Under the pieces are notes generated by a model that saw only the letters and a program-made list of their open reading frames with translations, was not told the origin of the DNA and made no database searches. Below are positions 12,746 to 19,565 of a stretch of DNA of 21,573 nt, piece by piece (position 1 is the first letter of the stretch; each line of letters begins with the position of its first letter). The stretch is from a virus: the IMG/VR virus record IMGVR_UViG_3300025450_001051, positions 1 through 21,573 of that record. One strand, 5' to 3'. Position numbers and translations under genes: made by a program.

Positions 12746-14458
12746 TTATTTTTGGTAACCGTCTGGGACTCTGCGCTGTGGCAATTGAGTACCGTAGGCT
12801 TCCGTTACTAGCCGAGTGCGTACCTTCTCATCACCCATTTGGGCGGCGATAGTTGCATCATCTAGTAATACTGGCTCTGTTGGGGCCGCAGGTGCTTCTG
12901 CGCTTGGAGCGCCTGGTGCAGAGGAACCACCAGGGCCTGTTTGTGCTGGCATTGACCCTGTAAGGGCCATGATGTCCTGCTCGATCTGAGTCTGAATAAG
13001 CTTAAGTGCTCCATCAGCCATTGCTTCATCTTGAAGCTCTTGACGGATCTCTGAAAGCTTCTCAATAGGGAACTCTTCGCCTAGGATGCGCAATGCGCCT
13101 TCCTTAGACTCAAGGCCAAGTGAGAGCATTGACTGGACTTCGTTGATAGCAATGAGCTTGTCAAGAGGAAGTGGCTGTGGGAAGTGAACATAAGAGCGGA
13201 AAGTAATAGGATCATTTACGTCTAGCTTGGAGACCTGACCCTGCTTTAGTGGGATAGTGCTTGCGTTAGGATCCCAAGTAAAGGTCTCTGGCTCTTTAAG
13301 GGCAAGGTTAAGAAGGATAAGCTCATTTACGCGCTCAAGACCGTGTGCATACTGGACGATCTTCTGGTGATAACGGTTCATCAAAGGCTGGAATTGAATA
13401 GATAGAGCAACACCAGAGGTGTTAGAGATAGGTTGTGCCTGACCAAGAGCGGTCTCAGGAACACCAATCATTTCGTGCATAGACTTCTTCATCATTGCTA
13501 GGAAGTCCATAGCGCCCTTTAGACCCTGTGCGCCACCTTCTAAGTTTTCTACTCGTGCGTCCTTTGGAAGGCCGCCCCATACTTTGTTAGCGCCTTTCTC
13601 AAGCTGAGAAGCTTTGGCGCCAATAATGACCGTAACCGGCGCAGCGTGATAATTAACAATGTCTGCAATATCAGTAGCAGTTTCATTGTAAGCACGATTA
13701 ATATTGATAATGTCATTGCAATCAGAAAGGCCCCAAGGACTACCACTAATACGAACATTCGGGATATGAATAACTGGAATTGTGCCAAGCGGGTTAGGGC
13801 GCGAGTCAATGAGTTCGTCATTGATATATTCCTCGATGATGTCATCTGTGAGGATTTCTGTGTACGTGAATACTTGGCGCGTACCTTCCAAGCTAGTACC
13901 CCAAAAACGGTACTTAAGCTTAAAACGGACAAGGCGTTCGCGGTCGTGTGGATGGAACTCGGGGAAAGCGAAACTAGAGTTAAGAGGCAAAATTCGTACA
14001 CGACCAGGGTGCTTACGGCCAGCAGGATCCACATAAGGCTCTTCATAAGCCACTTTAATAAAGCAGTCACCTGACACCGTACCTTGCTGACCAATTTCCC
14101 AAAGGACTGTGGCCTTGTTGTTATCCACTTCCCAGACGCGCTCTAGTAGGTCTGGAACGATTGCTTCGGTCTCTTTAGGGCTGCGGAAGTTAACACCCTT
14201 ACCAAAGGTAAAGTTAATGATGAAGTCGCTGAATGCGCGATAGTAGTTAAGAACCATCTGTGTCTCACCTGTCTGACGGCGATAAGACCAGTGGTGACCA
14301 AGATACATAGCCCAGTTAAGTGAGTAGCGATTTAGGCGTGGGCCGTGTACTTCAAACTCTTCATCCGCTAGTTCTACTAACCCAAGCGGAGAGATGGAGA
14401 TGGTTAAATCAGAGGAGGCTGCACGATAACTCGGTGGAGAGAAATCCATACCGCTCAC
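12746..14458 (-). CDS. portal protein
   Basis: A 570-residue portal protein, the ring through which DNA enters and leaves the head. The pattern fits SPP1-gp6-like portals: an N-terminal lead (about 40-100) with YSLNWAMYLGHHW and MVLNYYRAFSDFIINFTFG, a beta core with VSGDCFIKVAYEEPY and NPLGTIPVIHIPN, and the long helical stem/crown region with DIININRAYNETATDIADIV, FLAMMKKSMHEMIGVPETALG and GVALSIQFQPLMNRYHQKIV. The C-terminal tail (about 490-570) is Ala/Pro/Gly-rich. The GTG at 14458 is preferred over the ATG nine bases later because GAGG lies six bases before the GTG. A well-formed extended -10 promoter is centred about 30 bases upstream. Portal, scaffold and capsid genes follow in that order. 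Confidence 0.93.
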   Translation of the reverse strand: MSGMDFSPPSYRAASSDLTISISPLGLVELADEEFEVHGPRLNRYSLNWAMYLGHHWSYRRQTGETQMVLNYYRAFSDFIINFTFGKGVNFRSPKETEAIVPDLLERVWEVDNNKATVLWEIGQQGTVSGDCFIKVAYEEPYVDPAGRKHPGRVRILPLNSSFAFPEFHPHDRERLVRFKLKYRFWGTSLEGTRQVFTYTEILTDDIIEEYINDELIDSRPNPLGTIPVIHIPNVRISGSPWGLSDCNDIININRAYNETATDIADIVNYHAAPVTVIIGAKASQLEKGANKVWGGLPKDARVENLEGGAQGLKGAMDFLAMMKKSMHEMIGVPETALGQAQPISNTSGVALSIQFQPLMNRYHQKIVQYAHGLERVNELILLNLALKEPETFTWDPNASTIPLKQGQVSKLDVNDPITFRSYVHFPQPLPLDKLIAINEVQSMLSLGLESKEGALRILGEEFPIEKLSEIRQELQDEAMADGALKLIQTQIEQDIMALTGSMPAQTGPGGSSAPGAPSAEAPAAPTEPVLLDDATIAAQMGDEKVRTRLVTEAYGTQLPQRRVPDGYQK

Positions 14459-14483
14459 TGCTCACCTCTTTCAACTTTAGACA

Positions 14484-14513
14484 ATACTAACATAAATGTC
14501 GACTTATGCACAA
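14484..14513 (-). promoter_or_regulatory. extended -10 promoter before the portal gene
   Basis: On the minus strand TTGTGC (14513-14508), an 18-base spacer ending TGT, and TAGTAT (14489-14484) form a -35/extended -10 pair. Transcription would start near 14477, giving a leader of about 20 bases that includes the portal ribosome site. Bases 14478-14500 match 17032-17054 at 21 of 23 positions, which argues for a real, shared element. Confidence 0.6.
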
Positions 14514-14521
14514 AACGACAC

Positions 14522-14830
14522 TCAGCGGAAACGTTCGCCTCTAATGAGGTTCTGGCCTACCGGCTTAGTTACTACCTTCTTTTGTTCTTTTTCTTTTTTA
14601 TCCTGCGCTTCTTTAGCGTAATCGCGGAAGCGTGGATCTACATCTTTCTCAGATGTTACAAACTTGCCACCCAATTGAACATAGCGGGAGTGAACCCAGT
14701 GAGCAGCTGCAGGAGAAGGGTATGTGCGGAACTTAGAGCGCGCTTGAGTAGTAAGCATGTTCCAAAGCTTTTGATTTGCAGGGATCTGCTTAGGACCCTT
14801 TTTTACTTCTTTACCTGTAATTAATGCCAT
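14522..14830 (-). CDS. small basic phage protein of unknown function
   Basis: A 102-residue, strongly basic protein: MALITGKEVKKGPKQIPANQ at the start, LWNMLTTQARSKFRTYPSPAAAHWVHSRY in the middle (22-50) and a Lys/Glu/Gln-rich end. The central segment is well formed and likely folded; the last 30 residues look disordered. From memory, similar proteins lie between terminase and portal genes of actinobacteriophage-like genomes and are uncharacterised. AAGGA lies six bases before the ATG. Roles in packaging or DNA binding are possible because of charge and position, but nothing in the sequence proves either. Confidence 0.75.
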   Translation of the reverse strand: MALITGKEVKKGPKQIPANQKLWNMLTTQARSKFRTYPSPAAAHWVHSRYVQLGGKFVTSEKDVDPRFRDYAKEAQDKKEKEQKKVVTKPVGQNLIRGERFR

Positions 14831-14854
14831 TAATCATCCTTAGATAGTAACCAG

Positions 14855-14878
14855 CCCTGCCCCGTTAGTGAGGCAGGG
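14855..14878 (-). other. stem-loop between two small genes after the terminase
   Basis: CCCTGCC (14855-14861) and GGCAGGG (14872-14878) form a perfect 7-bp GC stem with a ten-base loop. No U tract follows on the minus strand (CTGGTTACTATC), so this is more likely an mRNA-stability or processing element than a full terminator. Confidence 0.5.
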
Positions 14879-14894
14879 ATGACTTACTTATTTC

Positions 14895-15293
14895 TTAGTC
14901 GTGGACGACTGCAGGATTGCCAGCCTTCTGTGGACCACCGCTGCGGAATGCTTCCTCAATGCGGTTGTCACCGTGGTCTGCAAAACCACCAGCAGCAAAT
15001 TCCTTAAGATGATCTGGAGCTTCTACCCATGCAGCAGAACCAACGTGAGCGCGCTCACGCATTGTCTCTTCTGGAAGCTTCTCAAATACATTCTGATTAC
15101 GGTTTGGACGACCTGCTGCAGGAACGTATCCCTGCATAGCGCCCTTTGTGAATTCCTGTGGGACGTCTGTATCTGTTGCAATGCCTTCTTCAAAACGAAG
15201 TGGGCCGCGCTGACCAGGGGTTGCTGGTGAGACTTTGCGGTCGTAGACAGTGCCAGGACGTTCTGGGAACTTTGGATCTGGTGCAATTGCCAT
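14895..15293 (-). CDS. small hypothetical protein downstream of the terminase
   Basis: A 132-residue protein rich in Gly, Pro, Ala, Glu and Arg and poor in hydrophobic residues, so it is probably extended or disordered. It starts MAIAPDPKFPERPGTVYDRK and has GAMQGYVPAAGRPNRNQNVF (51-70) and AAGGFADHGDNRIEEAFRSG (99-118). I do not recognise a domain. It follows the terminase by 74 bases and precedes the basic 102-residue protein, in a block that looks translated as a unit. AGGAG lies six bases before the ATG. It could be an internal virion protein or a packaging accessory, but neither is shown. Confidence 0.7.
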   Translation of the reverse strand: MAIAPDPKFPERPGTVYDRKVSPATPGQRGPLRFEEGIATDTDVPQEFTKGAMQGYVPAAGRPNRNQNVFEKLPEETMRERAHVGSAAWVEAPDHLKEFAAGGFADHGDNRIEEAFRSGGPQKAGNPAVVHD

Positions 15294-15367
15294 TATTTAC
15301 TCCTATATTAGGTTGAGGACCTCAGTAAAAGTGTGCTACAGAAAGTAGCTACAGTCAGCCTAAAGTC

Positions 15368-16945
15368 TTATCTAAAAAACGGACTGGATGAAACTTCAAT
15401 CTGTGGCATCGTCATTTCGATGGTTAAAGAACAGGCGATAGCCAAAGAGTCTGCGTAGTCATCGTGGGCATGGGCCTCGTCTGGTGCTTTAGCTAGGAAG
15501 TTTGGGCCAGTAAACTTGGTCTCTAAATCCTCAAGCTGCTGCCTAAATCTACGGTAACTACGTAGCTTTCTAGTCTTAGCGTGAGCTGGCCAACTAATAA
15601 GATCTCTGTCCATAAGGGCCTTTAAGTGCTTCCAGCGCTTAGACTGTTCGGGCTGACTGCTACCTACAGAGAATACCTCTGCTCTAGGAAGCAAAAGCTT
15701 CAGCCTCTGAGCCACCGCATCACCGACGCCGTTAGCATCTACCCCAACATACATAACGTTGTAGTTCTCTAAAAACTTTACAATCTGGAAGTACTGATCT
15801 TCCCAGTCGTCCCCTTGCAGCTCCAACCAATTGAGCACTCTATGATCAAAGTAGCCAAACTCATCTGGGCGATCCCAATCAACCCAGACAACGGTTACTA
15901 CAGTAGAGTCAATCTTACGGGCAGGGTCAATGCCTACAACTACTGGGGTTCTATGCCAAGCGCGTTGAATCTCCATAGAGGTATCGCCAAGCCTGTCCAT
16001 GGTTGTAGATGTAACAAACATGCCACGCTCAAGAAGCCACTTACAGTTATACGACATCTGGAACTCATCTGAGTCTTCACCAATACGTAGCTTTTCACGC
16101 TTAATGTGCTTTTCGTAGTTGGAGTTAACTTTAATAACATCTCGCCAAGTCCACTCAAAGTGGTTCTGACGTTTGGTGCGCGCAGTCTGTCGGCGCTTAT
16201 TAAGCATGATGCTGTTGTAAAAGTTATTTTTATGCGTAGTTGGGGTGCCTGTTTTAACCATGGTTCCCGCGTAGTAAGCCAACATAGGCGCAATAGATTT
16301 GGATACTACAAAGTCATCTGCCTCTTGGCACTCATCAATAACAATAAGATGGAACGACTTAGATTCAATCTTTGCTCGTGGGTTAGCGGTCATCATCATT
16401 AGGGATGATCCAGAGTTCTTTAGCTTAATCTGGCGAGTAACTCCTGCTACACGGCCTACGCTGTCATCGATCTCTGGGTCACCCAGGATCTCTAACGCTC
16501 TATCTGATGTTAGGCGGTTTACAGTACGTCCAAACAAAGTTTCTACCTGGCCCTCAACAGGCGCAAACATACCCACCATGATGCCGTCTTTAAAGCGCCC
16601 AAGTAGATCTGGGTACATCTTGGCCAAGCGTGGTAGCAGAACCATAAGGGTAGCTACAGTGTTAGCAATAGTCTCTGATTTACCTGACTGACGAGCTGCC
16701 AAGGCTGTAATTTCTTCACTGTCATTTATAATTACCGACTCAATAATACGGCGAGCAAGAGGCATCTGATATGGATGAAGTTCGTGTCCAACTAAGGCTG
16801 TTTGGAATTCAACGCAGCGATCGATGAGCTTGTTGACAAAAGATTTAGATAGCTCATCAAGCTCTATCTCTTCTTCTTCTACAAACTCTTCGTCTTCTAT
16901 CTCATCAGGATAGAACTCGTCTTCGTCTTCTATTAGTTGGTCCAT
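15368..16945 (-). CDS. terminase large subunit
   Basis: A 525-residue packaging motor ATPase and nuclease. The Walker A loop is ARQSGKSE (84-91), Walker B with the catalytic Glu is LIVIDE (200-205), and a TGTP coupling motif lies at 232-235. The RNase H-like nuclease domain shows VVGIDPA with D340, VGVDANG with D403 and HDDYADS with D495/D496 and D499. All of these motifs look intact. The first 32 residues are an unusual acidic extension with about 20 Asp/Glu. No small terminase was recognised; one of the short genes just upstream (17074-18659) may fill that role. AAAGG precedes the ATG by four bases. A promoter, an 18-bp palindrome and a terminator hairpin all lie in the 128 bases before the gene, so its expression is probably controlled separately from the genes upstream. 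Confidence 0.95.
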   Translation of the reverse strand: MDQLIEDEDEFYPDEIEDEEFVEEEEIELDELSKSFVNKLIDRCVEFQTALVGHELHPYQMPLARRIIESVIINDSEEITALAARQSGKSETIANTVATLMVLLPRLAKMYPDLLGRFKDGIMVGMFAPVEGQVETLFGRTVNRLTSDRALEILGDPEIDDSVGRVAGVTRQIKLKNSGSSLMMMTANPRAKIESKSFHLIVIDECQEADDFVVSKSIAPMLAYYAGTMVKTGTPTTHKNNFYNSIMLNKRRQTARTKRQNHFEWTWRDVIKVNSNYEKHIKREKLRIGEDSDEFQMSYNCKWLLERGMFVTSTTMDRLGDTSMEIQRAWHRTPVVVGIDPARKIDSTVVTVVWVDWDRPDEFGYFDHRVLNWLELQGDDWEDQYFQIVKFLENYNVMYVGVDANGVGDAVAQRLKLLLPRAEVFSVGSSQPEQSKRWKHLKALMDRDLISWPAHAKTRKLRSYRRFRQQLEDLETKFTGPNFLAKAPDEAHAHDDYADSLAIACSLTIEMTMPQIEVSSSPFFR

Positions 16946-16960
16946 ATAACCTTTAGTTTA

Positions 16961-17001
16961 TTTTAAAACAAAGAGCCTAAGTCGTTAAACCTAGGCTCTT
17001 T
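16961..17001 (-). terminator. intrinsic terminator or attenuator before the terminase
   Basis: AAAGAGCCTA (16970-16979) pairs perfectly with TAGGCTCTTT (16992-17001) around a 12-base loop. On the minus strand it is followed by GTTTTAAAATAAAC, a good U-rich tail. It lies 15-56 bases before the terminase ATG and downstream of the candidate promoter at 17038-17067, so transcripts from that promoter must pass it. Confidence 0.78.
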
Positions 17002-17037
17002 GCGCCATCTACGGGGAGAGGAAGAGAGGCGTAGACA

Positions 17038-17067
17038 ATAATAGCATAAATGTCTATTTGTCGACAA
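17038..17067 (-). promoter_or_regulatory. extended -10 promoter before the terminase
   Basis: On the minus strand TTGTCG (17067-17062), an 18-base spacer ending TGC, and TATTAT (17043-17038) form a good -35/extended -10 pair. Transcription would start near 17031. The 23 bases 17032-17054 match the portal promoter region at all but two positions. Confidence 0.62.
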
Positions 17068-17071
17068 ATAG
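17054..17071. promoter_or_regulatory. 18-bp perfect palindrome over the -35 region (operator-like)
   Basis: CTATTTGTCGACAAATAG reads the same on both strands. It covers the whole -35 hexamer of the promoter at 17038-17067 and ends just before the stop of the upstream gene. A perfect palindrome of this length overlapping a promoter is typical of a homodimeric repressor site. The binding protein is unknown. Confidence 0.6.
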
Positions 17072-17073
17072 GT

Positions 17074-17319
17074 TTAACGGCGCGGCGTACGCTTTCTAAG
17101 TTGGTCTACCATGGCATGAAGAGCCTCAGCCCCGTTTAGAGCCTCGTCTAAATAGATGTCCTCTCTACTGCGCTGGTACATAGAAAGGCAACGGCCGATC
17201 TCATAGATAGATTGATCTAACCAGCCCTCAATTTCAGGGGTTTGTAGCCTAGATACTCTCTTAGACACCTTCTCAGAGAATGGCTTGTCCCAGACCTTAT
17301 TCCGAGAAAAAAGTTTCAT
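17074..17319 (-). CDS. small hypothetical protein upstream of the terminase
   Basis: An 81-residue helical protein from the ATG at 17319 (MKLFSRNKVWDKPFSEKVSK). Longer versions start at 17331 or 17349, but the site AGGATGG lies well placed only for 17319. Later parts read LDQSIYEIGRCLSMYQRS and YLDEALNGAEALHAMVDQL and end in a basic RKRTPRR. From memory, it resembles small proteins found just upstream of terminase genes in actinobacteriophage-like genomes. It is a possible small terminase by position and helicity, but no DNA-binding motif is clear. It overlaps the end of the upstream gene by 23 bases, so translation is probably coupled. Confidence 0.72.
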   Translation of the reverse strand: MKLFSRNKVWDKPFSEKVSKRVSRLQTPEIEGWLDQSIYEIGRCLSMYQRSREDIYLDEALNGAEALHAMVDQLRKRTPRR

Positions 17320-17596
17320 TAAATAGTCCATCCTGAGGCTTCCAAGCATCGCGGCCTCTCATAGTCCTGAATAGAAGTGCATCAATAGAGTCTTCGTCAT
17401 CTAAATCAATGTTAGGCTTCTTAAACCAAACACCCAAGTAAAAGCCTGGATGAGTAAATGGTACGCGAAAGACCAAGCACTTTCCAAGCCGATAAGGGCG
17501 ATCTGTCTCTTGGGTGGTTCCCACTTCAATAACCGGTAGTAGGTGTCTGTGCCAGTAATCTAGCTTTCCGCCGTATAGTAGTCCGTATGATTTCAT
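17297..17596 (-). CDS. hypothetical protein, 99 residues
   Basis: A 99-residue protein with many aromatic residues: MKSYGLLYGGKLDYWHRHLL at the start, KCLVFRVPFTHPGFYLGVWF at 39-58 and a C-terminal acidic helix. It looks like a compact beta-rich fold. I do not recognise a family. Its ATG follows the stop of the KTSC-like gene with no gap (TAAATG), and it overlaps the next gene by 23 bases, so it is one member of a tightly packed small-gene operon. Confidence 0.7.
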   Translation of the reverse strand: MKSYGLLYGGKLDYWHRHLLPVIEVGTTQETDRPYRLGKCLVFRVPFTHPGFYLGVWFKKPNIDLDDEDSIDALLFRTMRGRDAWKPQDGLFNETFFSE

Positions 17597-18085
17597 TTAG
17601 TTCTCCTTGAAAAAGTCAAAAGCTCCCCAGTTACGTAGGTCTCCCCGTTGAATTGACGAGGCTCTTGCAGATGAGTCACTTAGTCTAGCCACAGTACCAG
17701 CAGATAGGTTTCTTAACTGAGCAGGCTCGTGTGATGAGCAAGCGGACTCTAGAGTAGGCAAGTAGTCATTAGTAGACTCTGCGTTCTTTAGCCCAAGCCA
17801 GACCTCAGTAGAGACGTCGTTATATTGGTGCCAGTGGTTAGTTCTAAACACAATATAAACAGTCTTTGTATTTGGGTTGTACGCAATAGTTAGCGCCCGT
17901 GGTCTAGATGGTTTTCTAGTTGGGGCGGTTGTTGTCTCAAACCCAACGTTGGTAACATCATTTGGGATAGCAATATCTATATCCGCCTCTTCAGGCTTTG
18001 ATAAATACTCTTTTACAGATTCATTAGACCGCTGGGTCTTAAAGAAGTCATCTGGATTTAACGGCGCTGCTTTTCTACTAGCCAT
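17597..18085 (-). CDS. KTSC-like domain protein
   Basis: A 162-residue protein. The N-terminal 60 residues are charged and probably disordered. Residues 63-110 (RALTIAYNPNTKTVYIVFRT then YNDVSTEVWLGLKNAESTND) match the layout of the KTSC domain: a beta-hairpin, an aromatic-rich strand, and a helix ending in a small residue-Ser turn. In some phages and bacteria this domain sits beside nucleic-acid-related proteins; its exact role is unknown to me. The C-terminal part (110-162) is Ser/Ala-rich and then ends GAFDFFKEN. The ATG overlaps the previous stop as TAATG. Confidence 0.65.
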   Translation of the reverse strand: MASRKAAPLNPDDFFKTQRSNESVKEYLSKPEEADIDIAIPNDVTNVGFETTTAPTRKPSRPRALTIAYNPNTKTVYIVFRTNHWHQYNDVSTEVWLGLKNAESTNDYLPTLESACSSHEPAQLRNLSAGTVARLSDSSARASSIQRGDLRNWGAFDFFKEN

Positions 18086-18426
18086 TAGTCCTCACATACA
18101 TGGTCAGCGGTCTCTGTTTCTAATACACGTACCATACACTCACTGCACCTTAAATACCTAGGCGGCTTAAAATTATTTTGAGTAGTGGCTCCTAGAGGAA
18201 ACTCAGACCCATCTTCATTAAATGCTGGGGTAGCAATAACTATCTTAGGCTCTTTAAGAAGCTCTGGAGAAAATGGACCGTAAGCGTGGGTAACTTTATT
18301 GGGGACTGGGTGCGCTTGTGGGGCGTCAATCCTTGTTATTAAATGTGGAGCTACCAAGTCTAATTCGTCGTCAACTTCTCGGCTTCTAGGTGTGTAGGCG
18401 CCAAAAACCTCGTAGTCAATTCCCAC
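18085..18426 (-). CDS. zinc-knuckle-like small protein
   Basis: A 113-residue protein from a GTG at 18426. Residues 1-85 have no recognised domain; the C-terminal end has CSEC (94-97) followed by HVC (109-111), a possible CxxC-HxC metal site. Pro-rich stretches suggest an extended N-terminal part. It lies two bases past the stop of another cysteine-motif protein and ends in TAATG with the KTSC-like gene. It could bind DNA, RNA or a partner protein through the metal knuckle. No specific function can be given. Confidence 0.68.
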   Translation of the reverse strand: MGIDYEVFGAYTPRSREVDDELDLVAPHLITRIDAPQAHPVPNKVTHAYGPFSPELLKEPKIVIATPAFNEDGSEFPLGATTQNNFKPPRYLRCSECMVRVLETETADHVCED

Positions 18427-18428
18427 GA

Positions 18429-18659
18429 CTACTCCTGAACGTCAGAGCTCTTTGGTGCAGCTTTCTTCTTAGGCTTTTCTTCTACAGGAGTTTCTACAAT
18501 AGATTCTTCAATAGTTTCCATAAGAGGAAAGTGACCTGCATTAGCACGGTCATACAACCAAGCTGGGAGGCAAGATGTGCAGTAGTGAGCGGGATTTACC
18601 CCAGGGTCAGCCGTTGTGTATGAAGCTGGGTTACTGCAGTTGTCGCACTTAATCGCCAT
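18429..18659 (-). CDS. small zinc-ribbon protein
   Basis: A 76-residue protein. Two CxxC pairs (C5/C8 and C27/C30) suggest a small zinc ribbon in the first 35 residues, and the C-terminal 25 residues are Glu then Lys-rich (EEKPKKKAAPKSSDVQE). AGGAGG lies five bases before the ATG, the best ribosome site in the area. It is the first gene after the terminator-promoter junction at 18683-18717, so it starts a transcription unit of five small genes that leads to the terminase. Similar small zinc-ribbon proteins are common in actinobacteriophages but uncharacterised. Confidence 0.78.
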   Translation of the reverse strand: MAIKCDNCSNPASYTTADPGVNPAHYCTSCLPAWLYDRANAGHFPLMETIEESIVETPVEEKPKKKAAPKSSDVQE

Positions 18660-18682
18660 GTAATCCTCCTAAGATCTACAGT

Positions 18683-18691
18683 AGTATAGCA
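18683..18691 (-). promoter_or_regulatory. extended -10 promoter before the zinc-ribbon gene
   Basis: On the minus strand TGC directly followed by TATACT is a full extended -10 element. No clear -35 is seen. Transcription would start near 18676, about 17 bases before the ATG at 18659. The element begins at the end of the U tract of the terminator at 18691-18717. Confidence 0.55.
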
Positions 18692-18717
18692 AAAAGGGCG
18701 CCCCGTAGGATGCCCTT
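18691..18717 (-). terminator. intrinsic terminator at the end of the lysis operon
   Basis: AAGGGC (18694-18699) pairs with GCCCTT (18712-18717) around a 12-base loop. On the minus strand a five-base U run follows (TTTTTGC). It lies 15 bases past the stop of the last small membrane-protein gene and ends the right-hand unit. Confidence 0.7.
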
Positions 18718-18731
18718 CTTGTAGTTACTTA

Positions 18732-19025
18732 TTAAGCAGCAGGTGTAGTAGGCGCTGAAGATGCGGCAGCCTTCTCCGCCTGCGCAAGCTTTGTTGTAAG
18801 GCGCAACGCCAATGGGCTTGCCCATGGATACTTTTCAACAAGCGCACGAGTGGCAGGTGCGGCAACCGCTCCGATTGCAGCATATGCAAATGAAGCTAGA
18901 TTAAACTTTGCGTGTGGTGCTGCGATGTATGCGCGGGCATACTCAACAACAAATGCGGTCTCTACTGCAATAAAAGCGTGCCAGTAAGACTTAATAAGTG
19001 CAGACTGCTTTGGTGAAAGCTTCAT
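18732..19025 (-). CDS. small membrane protein, candidate holin or lysis accessory
   Basis: A 97-residue protein with two hydrophobic segments at about 16-36 (HAFIAVETAFVVEYARAYIA) and 41-58 (FNLASFAYAAIGAVAAPA), and an Ala/Thr-rich, Lys-containing end. Size, two segments and a place just after the endolysin and two further membrane proteins fit a holin, which would permeabilise the inner membrane for lysis. The first segment has a Glu and a Tyr/Arg inside it, so its membrane span is uncertain. GAGGAG, encoded in the last two codons of the upstream gene, lies five bases before the ATG. Confidence 0.62.
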   Translation of the reverse strand: MKLSPKQSALIKSYWHAFIAVETAFVVEYARAYIAAPHAKFNLASFAYAAIGAVAAPATRALVEKYPWASPLALRLTTKLAQAEKAAASSAPTTPAA

Positions 19026-19027
19026 TT

Positions 19028-19255
19028 TTACTCCTCGATGTTATTTGCGTACGGGGTTATTATATGGGATTCAGCAGGGACATTTGGGCTGGATGGGTTC
19101 TCAGCATGGGATGCTACCCCACCAAATCCGGCAAGGACAACTGCCGCAAGATGCTTTGGGTCAGTTGAGTAGCCAGTAGCTGCCCACGTTCCTAGGGCCG
19201 CTGTTCCCCCAAAAGCTACGTGGACTGGGCTACTGAAGTTAAGCTTTATTCCCAC
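19028..19255 (-). CDS. small hydrophobic protein, possible holin
   Basis: A 75-residue Ala/Gly-rich protein with hydrophobic stretches at about 12-28 (HVAFGGTAALGTWAATG) and 36-48 (LAAVVLAGFGGVA) and a polar end. It starts at a GTG with GGAG seven bases upstream and overlaps the end of the DUF1003-like gene by 17 bases. Small hydrophobic proteins in tandem after an endolysin are usually holin, antiholin or pinholin candidates. No family match is certain. Confidence 0.58.
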   Translation of the reverse strand: MGIKLNFSSPVHVAFGGTAALGTWAATGYSTDPKHLAAVVLAGFGGVASHAENPSSPNVPAESHIITPYANNIEE

Positions 19256-19565
19256 GAATGTGCTCCAAAATCTCGTTTACATGCCGGCGGAGTTCCTCAA
19301 TATGGTTATGGGTCTCCTGATCTAGTTTTAGATCTTTAGTAATAATACGCCTGTCTTCATCTCCAGAACGGTTAGTTGCATTCAAAAGTAGACCAGATAG
19401 CAAGATGGACTCTAGAGAAACAATAAGCGTCAAAAGGTTATATGGATACGGATCAAAGTAGGCGATTGTCATCCAGGTAGACCAAAAAATTAGATGAAAG
19501 ATGATAAACCAAGGAGATCCAAAGGCTACAGAGGCCCAGTCAGATATCTTTTGAAAGAACTTCAT
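19239..19565 (-). CDS. DUF1003-like membrane protein
   Basis: A 108-residue protein resembling the DUF1003 family. Two membrane segments lie at about 18-36 and 43-62, joined by the family hallmark FDPYPYNLLTLIVSLES (37-53). Then come NATNRSGDEDRR (62-73) and a coiled-coil end at about 75-104. DUF1003 proteins are integral membrane proteins of unknown biochemical role in many bacteria; some actinobacteriophages carry one near the lysis genes, from memory. In this position it may help holin function or membrane disruption. Its ATG overlaps the endolysin stop as ATGA, so the two are co-translated. Confidence 0.75.
   Translation of the reverse strand: MKFFQKISDWASVAFGSPWFIIFHLIFWSTWMTIAYFDPYPYNLLTLIVSLESILLSGLLLNATNRSGDEDRRIITKDLKLDQETHNHIEELRRHVNEILEHIRGNKA

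Noticed and set aside
13549-14094. A 181-codon minus-strand frame and plus-strand frames inside the portal gene.
   Set aside because: The portal frame is clearly coding. The alternatives lack start signals and recognisable features.
14844-14849. TACTAT as a -10 element before the 102-residue protein gene.
   Set aside because: The transcription start would fall inside the ribosome site, and no -35 or TG extension fits.
15335-15349. A GCTAC/GTAGC stem-loop after the terminase gene as a terminator.
   Set aside because: The stem is only five bp with a short U tract, so it is too weak to call.
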